Shown: positions 1 to 11,502 of the stretch, in pieces
Numbering within the stretch: position 1 is the stretch's first letter
Layout of the letters: each line of letters starts with the position of its first letter
Assembly: GCF_021869535.1 (NCBI RefSeq)
Contig: NW_026262690.1
Location: 62,318,995-62,382,994, forward strand
Length of the DNA stretch: 64,000 nucleotides
Direction of reading: 5' to 3'
Source of the DNA: Mytilus californianus
Taxonomy: Eukaryota; Mollusca; Bivalvia; Mytilida; Mytilidae
Notes under the pieces: generated by a model
What the model was told of the DNA's origin: nothing
Databases searched by the model: none
The model's input: only the letters and a program-made list of their open reading frames with translations
Program-made: the position numbers and the translations under genes

Positions 1-250
1 TTGTTAGTTGTATTGTGCTTGAGTTTTATGAGTCAAGCCCTTTGAACAAGATTTTTACAGATTTTTCAAAATTTGTGTTATTATACCACTGTCTCAATTT
101 AAAAGGGGGTTGGGCGCTTACACACATGTTTAACCCTGTCAACAATCATATCACATTTACGTAAATTGTATATAGAAAAAAAAACCAGTGACTGTTCTAT
201 TCGTTTGCATGACTAAGTGTATTTATATGGCAAGCCGTTTTTATATTTAT

Positions 251-665
251 TCAATTTCAAGATATCTTATAAAGAAAATAAGATATCTTATAAAGTATAT
301 AAGATATCTTCTAATGTTTATAAGATATCTTATTTAATTTGAATCTAATAAGATATCTTATTTATTTTATAAGATATCTTATTAACTTTTAAAGATATCT
401 TGTAAAGTTTATAAGATATCTTATATCTTTTTAACGATATCTTTTAAACAAATACTTTATGAGATATCTTGTATAGTTTATAAGATATCTTTAAAAGTAT
501 ATAAGATATCTTATTTACTTTATAAGATATCTTATTAACTATATAAGATATCTTATTAGTTATACAAGATATCTCATATGAATGATTTATCAGATATCTT
601 ATTTAGTTAATAATATATCTTATTTAGTTTATCAGATATCTTATTAACTATATAAGATATCTTAT
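251..665. repeat. Palindrome array 1 (AAGATATCTT)
   Basis: About 19 copies of AAGATATCTT or one-base variants, usually flanked T...A, spaced about 17-28 bp apart with AT-rich linkers. The core GATATC is retained in nearly all copies while the linkers vary. Because each unit is its own reverse complement, the array has no orientation. Confidence 0.85.
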
Positions 666-982
666 TTAAAAAAGCATTATTAAATAATTCAACAATGAAC
701 GCTCCCTCTTGAACTACGAGGCAGTAAATAGATCATGTGATCGCACTTTCAAAATGGCAGTTGAGAAGAGTCGGTTATTAATAAATATTCGAGATGTTAA
801 TATCCAGAAAGCATATGGGTGTAATAATACTATTAGAAATGACAAACTGCGACCTGAATTAATTCTTGGCCTTGAGATTAATCGCGTTACAGACACGTTA
901 GCTGTTTCAAAAAGTGTATATTAACTTTTGCAATCAGAATAAAAACGATTTTTTGGCGTCCTAAAGTATGGTTCTTGAGCTC

Positions 983-1085
983 TCTTGTATAGTTTATGTT
1001 TGATGTGTTTGAGCTTTTGATGTTGCCATTTGATTAGGGACTTTCCGTTTTGAATTTTCCTCGGAGTTCTGTATTTTTGTGATTT
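983..1085 (-). repeat. Dispersed repeat fragment, reverse copy of 50998-51115
   Basis: The stretch containing GTGTTTGAGCTTTTGATG, CATTTGATTAGGGACTTTCC and TTTTCCTCGGAGTTCTG is the reverse complement of 50998-51115, with small differences. It is an interspersed repeat inserted within the palindrome-array element. Confidence 0.7.
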
Positions 1086-1664
1086 GGTTTTTTTTCAAGC
1101 TATTTGAAATATGACATATTATCTAAAAAAAAACCCAGTTACTGTATATAAAATCTGTTGACTTTGATGCAAGTGATGATCAAGGAAAGATCGTGATGAA
1201 AAACACCATCAAAATATAATAACCGTAAGCTTACAAAACGTTTTTTGTCATATTTGGATAGAATAAAAGAAAGGTATGGTTAAAAGTATGTAAAGTATGT
1301 TCATAAAAAATGTAGATCACATATGACCATGCCAGCACAAGTGACTTCTTTAAAGAAGTTGAAACATCCCCTAGTTTTTGTATCATGTCAGTTTGTGAAC
1401 TAAGTCTCATTCCTGTTACTGTTTCTGGCTGCCGAATTCTGAAAGGAAGAACATTTTGAATTTATCAAAGAAATCCCCCCCCCCCCCCCAAAAAAAAACC
1501 CAAAAAACAACTGGAATTTCATAAAATATTTTAATTCTTGATAATAATTTCGTAAATTCTTATTTCTAGATAAACAGAAAACAGATTGAAATGAGATTGG
1601 CAATACATTTTAAGTGAGACTTATATAGATATATTTCATTTTAAATAAAATATCTTTTACAGTA

Positions 1665-2035
1665 ATTAAGATATCTTATATATTAAATAAGATATCTCAT
1701 TCATTAAATAAGATATCTTTATTATTAAATAATATATCTCATTTATTAAATAAGATATCTTAATTATTAAATAAGATATCTTATATATTAAATAAGATAT
1801 CTCATTTATTAAATGAGATATCTTAATTATTAAATAAGATATCTTATATATTAAATAAGATATCTTATATATTAAATAAGATATCTTATATATTAAATAA
1901 GATATCTCATTTATTAAATAAGATATCTTAATTATTAAATAAGATATCTAATATATCAAATAAGATATCATATATATTAAATAAGATATCTGATAAACTA
2001 AATAAAATATCTTATATATATTTCATATATCAAAT
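1665..2035. repeat. Palindrome array 2, regular 21-bp period
   Basis: About 17 copies of the unit TATTAAATAAGATATCTTATA with a nearly exact 21-bp period. This is the most regular of the three arrays, and its linkers are also conserved, which suggests recent expansion by slippage or unequal exchange. A run of about 25 C follows at 2073-2097, and a shorter C run lies upstream near 1477-1489. Confidence 0.85.
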
Positions 2036-2649
2036 AAGAATCTACAAAACAATAAACAATTATAACTAACTCCCCCCCCCCCCCCCCCCCCCCCCCCATT
2101 TTTAGTAATTTGTATGTCAACAACAAGCCCTTCCATTTAATACAGCCGTGAATAAATGTTTGCCAATAAAATTTAAGGCTTAATTGATAACAAAAATGGA
2201 GAAAACAAGTATTGAAATAAAGCTAAAGTGCACAGTAATTATTTTGACATAATGCGGATGATCAGGGTTGGAATATCCACAGGTATCATCAGTTATAATA
2301 AAATCAAATAGACCGTTGTTAACCAATTAGAAATTTTGGTTATTATATGGGTGCATGCGAATTAAAATGAAAGATAATTTTCTCTTTTTATTGTGAAATT
2401 AAATATTAATTTTACATAACGGTGGCGAAACAAAAGTCATTTTTCATGATATATTATTGTCAAGTGAGTGGTGAAGGACACTTAATTTTTTATTCTACTC
2501 CATTGGAGGTGTGCCTACACTGGCAGAATCTATAATACAGATACAGATACAAATTAGCAATCTCGATCTGAATTGCTATTGATTTTATGATTGGTCAATC
2601 TTTTTTCCAACATAAAGGGATACTTTATTTCAAGTCTTAAAAAGAAAGG

Positions 2650-2990
2650 AAGATATCTTATATAGTTAATAAGATATCTTATTTAGTTTTAAAGATATCT
2701 TATTAAATTTATAAGATATCTTTATAAGAAACTATATAAAAGATATCTTATATAGCTTATAAGATATCTTATAAACTTAATAAGATATCTTTTAAACTAA
2801 ATAAGATATCTTATTAACTAAATAAGATATCTTATTAACTAAATAAGATATCTTATATGTTAAATAAAATATCTTTATAACCAGTTTAATAAGATATCTT
2901 ATTTAATTATCAAGATATCTCAATTCATTTATAAGATATCTTATTTGATTATAAAGATATCTGATTTAACTTAATAAGATATCTTGAAAG
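2650..2990. repeat. Palindrome array 3
   Basis: About 16 copies of AAGATATCTT with variable AT-rich linkers, running directly into the right terminal inverted repeat. It mirrors array 1 at the left end, so the whole element is close to symmetrical. Confidence 0.85.
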
Positions 2991-3020
2991 TGAATAAATA
3001 TAAAAACGGCTTGCCATATA

Positions 3021-3698
3021 TTTAATGTAACTCTTATTATAAAAAAAACTACAACAGATAAAGAAACACCAAGATTCATTGCAAGAACGGGATTTAAAAA
3101 GAAAAATTCCTGTTTAATATTATTTTTTGTTGTGTCGTTTATTGAGTAGACAAATGATAACAGTCAACATGCACTCAAAGACATATTGCTTATCCATAAA
3201 TTCGACAGAATTGTGTACACTCCAGAATTAGGCGTCACTGTTATTAACTCAAAACGTTCCTTAACAGTTGTATAACAGAAATATTAGTAGTTGTACATTT
3301 ACTGAATGTTTTAATAACAAAAAAAGTGTAAGGTTTCTTGTGAAATTGAGGTAGAAAGAGCATAGTTGAACATTGTGGTGATCAGTTGCATTTTTCAGTT
3401 CAGTCCTAACTTTAGGATATATTTTATGATTCGTAATTTGTTTCTCAAACCCTCTTTTTAAGACTTTAAGTCGCATCATTGGCAACTTTACTGAACAATA
3501 AGGATTTATACTCGGCATCTGTAAAGTGCAAAGTTAGGATTCCTGCTTTTGGTCATATACTTTTGCATATTTTAGCAGTACCTAAATAGTATAACTACTC
3601 CAGTCGGAAAGCTGACCCCGGTTTGACCAACAATGGATATCAAGTGATTATCATATTTGGGGATTTTTCTTTCAAAAAAAAGTGAAGCCCATCTCTTT
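3021..3698. other. Unassigned AT-rich spacer
   Basis: I see no gene, RNA or clear repeat here. The reverse-strand frame at 3261-3518 has no recognisable motif and low-complexity composition. Confidence 0.4.
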
Positions 3699-3857
3699 AA
3701 TGAATGACTGTTATTTATTTTGAATTTATTGAACTATAAAATTATTTTTTGACTCTTCACATTGAATAATCTGCGAAGCGGATTATGTAAAATGTGAAGA
3801 GTCAAAAATTAATTTTATGGTTCAATAAATTCAAAATAAATTATTGTCATTCATTAT
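3699..3857. mobile_element. Hairpin (foldback) MITE, CCGCTNCGC loop family, copy 1
   Basis: Two arms of about 65 bp are near-perfect reverse complements. The left arm contains TTTTGAATTTATTGAAC and GACTCTTCACATT; the right arm contains AATGTGAAGAGTC and GTTCAATAAATTCAAAAT. The short centre is AATAATCTGCGAAGCGGATTA. AATGAATGAC-like sequence at both outer ends makes the exact borders uncertain. Its layout and central CCGCTTCGC (reverse complement) match the hairpin at 48464-48617. Confidence 0.75.
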
Positions 3858-4136
3858 AAATAAATTTCTATCAAAAATAAGGCTCAAAGAGCTTTCTATA
3901 TTATTTATATTAACAATAACAACGTACACACATGTTGGCGTATGAATACACAACCGTCAGAGTGGGCGTGTCGCCATAAAAATTGACAACATTGAAAATA
4001 AAGGTAATACTTTTAACCAATCAGAAGACAGTAAATACACCAAATTTATTTATTTGAAAATGTAGGTTTATTCATGAATAAAAACTAAATTGTTTTTAAG
4101 TGAACATTCTTAAGAAACATAAGAGACACATTGATC

Positions 4137-5518
4137 ACTAGACTCAAGCTGGCAGCCACTTTTAGCAGCCAATCAAGATGCCACTTTTTTCCAGCAGCCA
4201 ATTTTGATGATATGTCTAAAAACCAAAAAAATGTTAAGACTCAAACGTTTCAAATATCTCAAAATCTTAGTTAAATGTAATTTAACAGCGGAATTTGATA
4301 ATTTCACTGCTTGTAGTCATTCTCAAAGGATTTCAGTCCGTTTTAAATACCAAATCTACAAATACCGAATGGGCCTAACTCCCAAAAAAAATTGCATGCG
4401 GCCCTTCCCTAAGTTATTACCTTTCATCTGAGCCATGTCCGGTAGCGAACTTTGCCGTACGAAACTTAGGGAAGGACCCACTGGAAGGTTTTTTTGGGAG
4501 TTAGGCCCATTCGGTATTTGTAGATTTTCAAAGTTGTTGTTATAGAAAAAAATACGTCTCCACCTTACACTCTTTCGGTAAGCCTCGCCAGCTTCGTACG
4601 GCAAAGTTCGCTACCAGACATGGCTCAAATGAAAGGTAATAACTTAGGGAAGGACCCACTGGAAGGTTTTTTTGGGAGTTAGGCCCATTCGGTATTTGTA
4701 GATTTTCAAAGTTGTTGTTATAGGAAAAAATACGTCTGGCCACCACAGGGGTTCAAAGTTTTCCCTATACGTACTTTTCGTATAAACTACACATGCTTTC
4801 GGTACTCCTCGGCAACTCCCTACGGCAAAGTTCCGAACCAGACCTAGCTCATTTTTAAGGTGTTGACCTAGGTTATTCCCCGCTTAAATATTTTTCTGGG
4901 ATCCGGGCCCGTCTAACCACAGTTTTAGTTATATGTCAATTATATGTACTGGCACCTTTGACAAGGAAAATTTCAGTTTTAATTCAATGAGTTGGTAATG
5001 ACGCATGCCGTACAAAATAGTCCACGCAGGAGTTTTGTGAAAATACTTGTTCACATTAAAATATGGATAACCATTACAAGTATATCAAAGTGTTTTCATT
5101 TCATATGTACAAAAATAAATATTAAAAATGATTTCAGCAAAAATACTTGATATTTGGGATATGGAAAGCATGTATGTAACTTTTCTATCGTGCATTGCAT
5201 CTTGTTTATTCATTCCAAATTGGTTGGAATTATATACATGTATATAACACGATTCCTTACAACTGCCAACAAAAAAAGTGACTGCTATCATTATTGGTAT
5301 TTAAAACGGACTGAAATCCTTTGAGAATGACTACAAGCAGTGAAATTGTCAAATTCCGCTGTTAAATTACATTTAACTAAGATTTTGAGATATTTGAAAC
5401 GTTTGAGTCTTATACATTTTTTTGGTTTTTAGACATATAATCAAAATTGGCTGCTGGAAAAAAAAAGTGGCTGCTATCTTGATTGGCTGCTGAAAGTGGC
5501 TGCCAGCTTGAGTCTAGT
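4137..5518. mobile_element. Long-TIR DNA element with 9-bp target duplication (MULE-like)
   Basis: The arms 4137-4351 and 5296-5518 are inverted copies of one another with a few small indels, both starting ACTAGACTCAAGCTGGCAGCC at the outer edge. The element is flanked by an exact direct repeat ACATTGATC at 4128-4136 and 5519-5527. A 9-bp duplication with TIRs over 200 bp is typical of Mutator-like elements; that assignment is inference, since no transposase is present. Inside, a unit of about 100 bp containing AAGGACCCACTGGAAGG and GAGTTAGGCCCATTCGG occurs directly at about 4468-4556 and 4648-4736, with a partial inverted copy at 4366-4460. The short frames at 4356-4746 come from these internal repeats. 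Confidence 0.8.
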
Positions 5519-5528
5519 ACATTGATCA

Positions 5529-6470
5529 ACTCAAAAATTACGGATTGAACTTATTTTTACTCGCAAAATGTGTCTTCAAACTTCAGGTGTTGACCAAAAT
5601 ATATGGTCACAGGAAATTTAAACCGTAATTTTAAATCTTAACTTCTAGGGAAGCTATGCTGAATTTAAATTATATAATGAAACAAACTTGGACTATGTCA
5701 TATCAAATTTGTGCCACTTAATACGCTGTAATACACAAATGTGCCACTTCGATCTGATCATTTTTTTTACCGAAGACCGCCGGTCCTACGCCAAAGACGC
5801 GGACTGTATTTATTTAAAAGATGCACGAGATTTAGCTTTGAACTATGTGATGTATAAACTGTGACAACTTAGCTACTTTTTTTATACAAAAACGTAACTT
5901 GATATTTTAGTGTTGTTTCGTAAAAGTTTAAATATGAACAATCATTATATAAGTCTATTTATAATCATTTTAATAATATTATTGATATTATTGATATTAT
6001 TTTATCATTCTTTAAATATCATTATTATATTCATTGGTTAATTTTTATGCATTTAGTTTTTTTGGTGCTAATTACTTGTAGTAAACCACTTAGGATTGCG
6101 GTTAGGTCAGAAAATCCTATGAGAACTTCGATATGCTTGCTCAGACATGTATTATTACAGTCCTAAGTCCATCTTAAATCATGTCCCAGGGCAGATTCTA
6201 AGACACCTTCGATAAACAAGCCCCATGTGAATATACTGTTTTTTTACAAAATACAATTCGTTTAGAAGGACCTATTAAAATAATACCAATATGATATAAT
6301 CTAATATATAAATAGAAAAATAATTGCCGCAAAGTCGGCTCTAATGGCCATGTGCGAAAAAAGTATACGCGAAAAATAAGGAAGGTTTCTTGCATCCATG
6401 CAGAAAAAAAAATAGAATAAAATTTACTTTTGAAAGATATTTTGCATGTCTTATATAAGGAATGATCTGG
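5529..6470. other. Unassigned AT-rich spacer
   Basis: I see no gene. It contains a short ATTATTGATATTATTGATATTATT simple-repeat stretch near 5970-6003. The reverse frame 6198-6530 has no domain-like pattern. Confidence 0.4.
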
Positions 6471-6563
6471 TCTGCGTTTCACAAAAATCGTACGACTAGA
6501 TATACTGAAGTTTTCAAGACTTACGATCAATTGAGTGGTAAGATATTTTGTGAAACGTAGGTT
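6471..6563. mobile_element. Small inverted-repeat element
   Basis: The left end contains GCGTTTCACAAAA and the right end contains TTTTGTGAAACGTAGG. With TCGTAC and GTAAGA just inside, they form imperfect TIRs of about 25-30 bp around a centre of about 35 bp. The size and structure fit a very short MITE. No target duplication is clear. Confidence 0.45.
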
Positions 6564-6884
6564 GGAGTTTAACCAAAATGTCCATAAAATTTGAAAGGTA
6601 TGAAAATTTAGGTATGTATAACATAAGTAACATCCAATTTTCCTTTAAAATATGTTCTGGTGGTATGAAGTTGACAAGACCAAGCCCTTTACTCATATGA
6701 TATTGTTCTTTTGGATTAAATATCATGTAATAATGTACTACTTTATATTTAGTCCATGATTATCGTTTGAATTATTGACCAATTCATACAACTTTGCCAA
6801 AGGCTGTTTAATTTAATATATCTATAGCTTAACTCTGTATGAAATCATGTTTTATGTTAGCAGGTCGTCGCCCACCACAGCGGA

Positions 6885-7015
6885 TGACAATTTGGCGCAT
6901 TAATATGACATTTTAGCGAAAATAATTGGACGTTTTAGCACTAGAGTAGAACCCAGTTTACCGCCATTTTATCGAAAAGTGAATTTATCATTGCCCATTT
7001 TAGCGACAGAAATCA
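6885..7015 (+). repeat. Degenerate repeats of GACATTTTAGCGA
   Basis: Five related motifs occur in 130 bp: GACAATTTGGCGC, GACATTTTAGCGA, GACGTTTTAGCAC, GCCATTTTATCGA and GCCCATTTTAGCGAC. Spacing is irregular at about 20-45 bp. It looks like an old decayed minisatellite. Confidence 0.5.
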
Positions 7016-7293
7016 ATTTAAAGCAGATTAACAAATTTATATGGTATCAAAATTGCACAATATAAAAATATCATGTCCATTAAATACAGCACTAAATATC
7101 CAAAAAGCTAGCTCAAATGTCACAAGTCCGTTTAGCCTGGAATTTATATCACAGTGAGCGTACGTAATGGGCTTTTGATATACTCTGTAAATATGTACAA
7201 TAATGTTCATAAAATTGTGATAAGAACTGTTCCCTAATTCTGTTCATCATGTCTAGATTCATCGATACTTTATATATTTTTATATATGTTAGA

Positions 7294-7450
7294 CTCAAAT
7301 CGACGTCCGTTCCTCAAATCGACGTCCAAATCTGACGTCACATTCTCAAATCAGTGTCCAATATTTTGATCCTCTAATCGACGTCCAATGTGACGTCATG
7401 TATTGTCAAAACGACGTCCAATCGATTGTAGTTTCTCTAATCGATGTCCA
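7294..7450 (+). repeat. Tandem TCAAATCGACGTCCAAT motifs with two TGACGTCA sites
   Basis: Six copies or variants of TC(A/T)AATCGACGTCCAA begin near 7294, 7314, 7346, 7373, 7406 and 7436. Between them lie two exact TGACGTCA octamers at 7333-7340 and 7391-7398. TGACGTCA is the consensus cAMP-response element bound by CREB/ATF bZIP proteins. Whether it is regulatory here or simply part of a minisatellite cannot be told from sequence; no nearby gene start is evident. Confidence 0.6.
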
Positions 7451-8517
7451 ATATCAATAAATAATAAATCACTGCACGTATACATGTAGATGTATAAGAC
7501 TTTGATTAATTTTGGAACATTCAAATACGAAATAAAAGATGAATATTGGTCTGTTTGTTTTTTTATAACAATCCAATTTTCAAGGAGTTACAGACTTTCC
7601 ATAGAGATTTTTTCAACCCGAAATAGGTAACAGATGTATTGATATTCATTTGTATAAGGTCGATTTCTATCCGACACAGCATTACTGTTATTAGATTGAT
7701 CTCTATTTATATCATTTGTATCGTTTTGTCTTTACGTAAAGCTGTTTTAAGAAACTTATTGTCTTTATACAATACAAATCGTAATGATTTAGTAGACGTA
7801 TGAGGAGGAACAACACAGTCTGTTACATCTCTTCCCAAAGAATCAACTAAAGCAAAATAAAAGGACTAACATAGATATATGACAACAAGACAACCACCGA
7901 CATCTTATAACATAAAAATGTATATTAATATTTATCTTGATAGAAACTAATCCAATCGATCTACGTTGTCGATTGCCATTCATATTTATATTGATAAATG
8001 CCATGTGAGTATACGTCAATGAGAAAACAACCCAGCGACAAAGAAAACCAAACGACATATAGAGGGCAATATTCAGTCTTTAATAATGGACAAAATAAAG
8101 AAGTACAGCTAACTGTTTTGAGAGTATTATAATTCGGACTCTGTAAGATATTTTTCAACAAATTTCTGAGTTTTACTCCTGGAGTGGAACATATACAAAA
8201 GAAATTGGCATTATGTTTATATTATGCTGTTACACCACTGTTCCAGGTTAGAATATATCTCCCGATGATGAACTATCAGTTGGCTGATTTTGGAAAAAAA
8301 ACGTTGATATTAGCAAATTTGATTTTTTTTTAAACAAAAATAATTTGTTTTTATTCTAAATTGAATTAAAATACAACTTGAAAAACAACATTGATTATTG
8401 TAAAGAAATCTTGTACCTGCATGTTATTGAAATATAGTGTGTTTTTCAGGTGGAGGTGTCCTTTTCTACCTTTTGAAACAAGGACACAGACAAAAACATC
8501 ATATATATAAAAAAAAA

Positions 8518-8575
8518 TAAGAAGATGTGGTATGATTGCCAATGAGACAACTCTCCACCTGAAACCAACTGACTT
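8518..8575 (-). repeat. Fragment of the 'GGAGAGTTGTCTCATTGGCAAT' dispersed repeat
   Basis: The stretch GTGGTATGATTGCCAATGAG followed by ACAACTCTCCAC is the reverse complement of the 3' end of the repeat seen whole at 39448-39715. The rest of 7451-9800 is AT-rich with no gene that I can support. Confidence 0.6.
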
Positions 8576-9834
8576 AGAATATGCATTAATTTTTTTTATG
8601 AATTCCTTCAAATTTGTTATTGCTCATACATTGAATACGGTAGGATCTCAGAATATACCATACAAGTATCTTCTACTCACTTTGCATACTTTTTTCATCG
8701 CCTATAAAAAAAGAACAAAAAATAAAGAAAAAATAGATGGTAAAACGAAATAAAAGGAAAACGAAAACAACAGTATTTTTGTTCATATCGAAGGGCATCC
8801 GAATAGAATTGTTGAATGGCCTTTTAGAACTTATACGGGATGAAACTAGCCATGCATATACAATTAGATTGACTATTTTCAATATTTAAAGGTTAAATAA
8901 ATATATAGAGTATATACTTAAATTTCTACTTGTATGGTTGAATTGTCGCATTGAATTCATGTATTCGGCTATTTATTTCTGATGTCCAGTGTGAGAAATT
9001 AAAATAAAAACATGTTACTGGTTATATACATAACTTAAAGGCATAAACATATGTTATGAACAAATATCAACACACAAAATTGAAAGCACTTACAAGCACG
9101 TTGTGCATGTGTTTTGAATAAAATAGTTGAATAGAGGGAGACAACAATTCAAAAAACAAATTGCTATATCAGGTGTTGTGCATATGAAATATTAGACTTA
9201 AAATTGCCGTCTGAAATGATTTTGTTGTAGTCTTCAATACTATACGTTTGGGAAAATCAGATGAAAAGGTTTACGAATATCTCTGTTGCAAAAGATATAA
9301 TAGAATGTGTTAATAGATATAACTCATTATGTAACTCATTATAAATTCATAGCGATTGTATGCTTCTAAAAATAGGATAGCATCCTGTTATTATACTGAA
9401 GATGATCATTCCTGTACACTTAAAAATACTTCATGTATTGCGATTAGATGTCCTTGTTTGATACGTACGAGAAGGTAACACCTCCCAAAACGATAGCTGA
9501 TATTTTATCTTATCAGCTAAAGTTAGAGGAGCCTGATAAGGCGTCTGCGCATTACTAGGCAGTGTTGTCGTAAAAGTGAGAAGTGAAAAGTACAGGTTCC
9601 AGCCCCTGTCGGGGAGGAAGTAAAATAATCAAATCTGCTCTAACATTGTTAGGTTGATTTTCTGGGCACTTTATATACCATACAATAAACTTGTTTGATG
9701 TATATATGACATGCAGTGTAATAATGGTTATATATTAAGGTGTTAATTAAAATTCTGTCATTTAGCAGTTTTATTTATAGAACTTGGAAGATTAATTCCC
9801 TTTTTATTCTTTAGTTGTGTTGTCAATGCTGACA

Positions 9835-10108
9835 CATCTCCGTAGTGGTCTCGTGGTAGCGTACTTGTATTGTGTAAGAGAGGTCGTCGATACCCGGTCG
9901 AGTCAAATCAAAGACTTGAAAATTTGTGTTTGCTGCTCAAGTTCCCAACTAAGCACGCGACATTTGGGAGTCTTCCTACCTTATGTACTTTCACATTTAA
10001 AATCCAGCTAAACATGTCGATCTAGGGTTCGAAAACAGGGTTCATATTCATATCACAATTAGATATTCATGTAATTTTAACCACGTGACGTTAAACACCA
10101 ATTCATCT
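9835..10108 (+). mobile_element. tRNA-derived SINE with exact 12-bp target duplication
   Basis: Both sides carry TCAATGCTGACA, at 9823-9834 and 10109-10120. The 5' part has an A-box-like GTGGTCTCGTGGTAGCGT and a B-box-like region (GTCGATACCCGGTCGAGTC), as in a tRNA-derived pol III head. The 3' end is CACGTGACGTTAAACACCAATTC, resembling the conserved tail of SINEs in molluscs and other metazoans. It is 274 bp long. The exact duplication supports fairly recent L1-type retrotransposition. Confidence 0.85.
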
Positions 10109-10849
10109 TCAATGCTGACATATTGTTTCGAGTAGAAAAAGATGGAATGTGATTTATTGGATGATGCTTTATTTGTAACAAAGGTATATTTTCTAATGAT
10201 ATAGAATGTTGGTATTTATATAATACGATCCTTTTTGTTACACCTGGTGATTCGTTTATTTGGCAATCGCCAATCGAAGTCAGCAGGGTTTAAGAACATC
10301 AGTTGTTCGACCGGCTAGTCAAATGCGTTTTGTTAAAATATACTTTTTCACTTTTTTGGTTTTTTGGAAAATGCTGTTTGTGCTGTATTTAGACCCCTCT
10401 ACCAAGAAATTTGTTTTGCATGCACACGTATAAAAATTGCGGTTTTTATCCAACGCAATCATAGGTTTGAACGTTGTTTTCAATTTAGACTTGACAGTTG
10501 TGAATGTGGGTATTTATATAAAAATAAACATTTCATTTTGAAAATATACAAGATTCAGAAACAAAGTTCATTTTTTTATCAAGTTGGTTAAACATAAACT
10601 TTATTTTGAAGTTTAAAAATATTTTGGATCTTGAAAAGACCAGTTTTCAGGTGAGAAGTACCATATGCAAAATGAGAATTAGTGCCACATCGATAAGTTT
10701 TTGCATATCAAAAACGATGAAGATGAGGATGGATCATTGATGCTTAATTTCCAGTGGCAACTTTTACATGCATATCAGGGCGAACACATGTTTTAAAACG
10801 TGATATGAATATAGACCAACACTCTGAGTCGGATTTTAACGTGCTAGTT

Positions 10850-11030
10850 CACAAGGTACCAATCCACAGGAAGACGTGTAATCCTCAGTCACGAACTCAT
10901 TATTCTAACTTCGAACCTATTAGTCTTTGCTCTTACTCCCAAATGCCGCGTATTTATCGGAGAAGCAGATTACTAATTTGAAGTCTTTGATTTGACCCGA
11001 CCGTGGATTGAACCCTCGAGGCTGATCAAA
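10850..11030 (-). mobile_element. SINE fragment, same family, reverse orientation
   Basis: The end at 10980-11020 (GAAGTCTTTGATTTGACCCG, then a degenerate B box) is the reverse complement of the head region of the SINE at 9835 (CCCGGTCGAGTCAAATCAAA). The rest is more diverged, so this is an older or truncated copy. No target duplication was identified. Confidence 0.55.
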
Positions 11031-11426
11031 TCGAAAAATCTTAGACTATGTATAGGAAAATGAATTTTTATCAATTGTTCAGCAAAAAAATATGAAAAGG
11101 AAATATCATTCAATAACATGGGCTGGAATGGTTATAATAACTCATTTCATAGTTCTGCTCCTATTATCTTATATATGCTCTAGAAATGTATACTTAAATA
11201 TATATCAATGGTTGGCCAATTGTTAACATGTTAACATTTTAACGTAATACGTAATTTTACAAATTTCGAGCCCTAGTTCCATATTCATATTTTGGAGCAT
11301 AGCGCCTCTGGAAACCTTGTGCAAACGATGCACATATATCTCCTCTACAATACCTATATATAGCCATGCCCTATGACACCCTTCATTATTTTTCCCTAGA
11401 ACCTTTGGAATAGACCAACCCATCTC

Positions 11427-11498
11427 CCTTTTATGTACTTCAACCTTTCTACTTTTATGTACTTCAACCTTTCTACTTTTATGTACTTCAACCTTTCT
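11427..11498 (+). repeat. 24-bp minisatellite, three copies
   Basis: ACTTTTATGTACTTCAACC plus TTTCT is repeated three times at 11427-11450, 11451-11474 and 11475-11498; the last two are identical and the first differs at its first bases. Confidence 0.9.
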
Positions 11499-11502
11499 TC
11501 TC

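Larger units (their letters stand above)
224..3020. mobile_element. TIR-bounded non-autonomous element filled with AAGATATCTT palindromes
   Basis: The left end (224-270) and right end (2974-3020) are inverted copies of each other over about 47 bp with one mismatch. The core reads TATATGGCAAGCCG followed by an AT-rich stretch and the first palindrome. The ends sit in TATA, so a TA or TATA target duplication is possible but cannot be separated from the palindromic end. The interior carries three arrays of the palindrome TAAGATATCTTA (about 251-665, 1665-2035 and 2650-2990), roughly 50 copies in all. No transposase frame is visible; the short frames around 714-924 look like chance. It also contains a fragment of a dispersed repeat (983-1085). 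The TIR plus TA target would suit a Tc1/mariner-type or foldback MITE, but the superfamily is not established. Confidence 0.75.

Noticed and set aside
1665-2035. CRISPR-like array of regular repeats
   Set aside because: The host is an animal, the repeats are perfect 10-12-bp palindromes with non-unique AT-rich linkers, and the array lies inside a TIR element with no cas genes.
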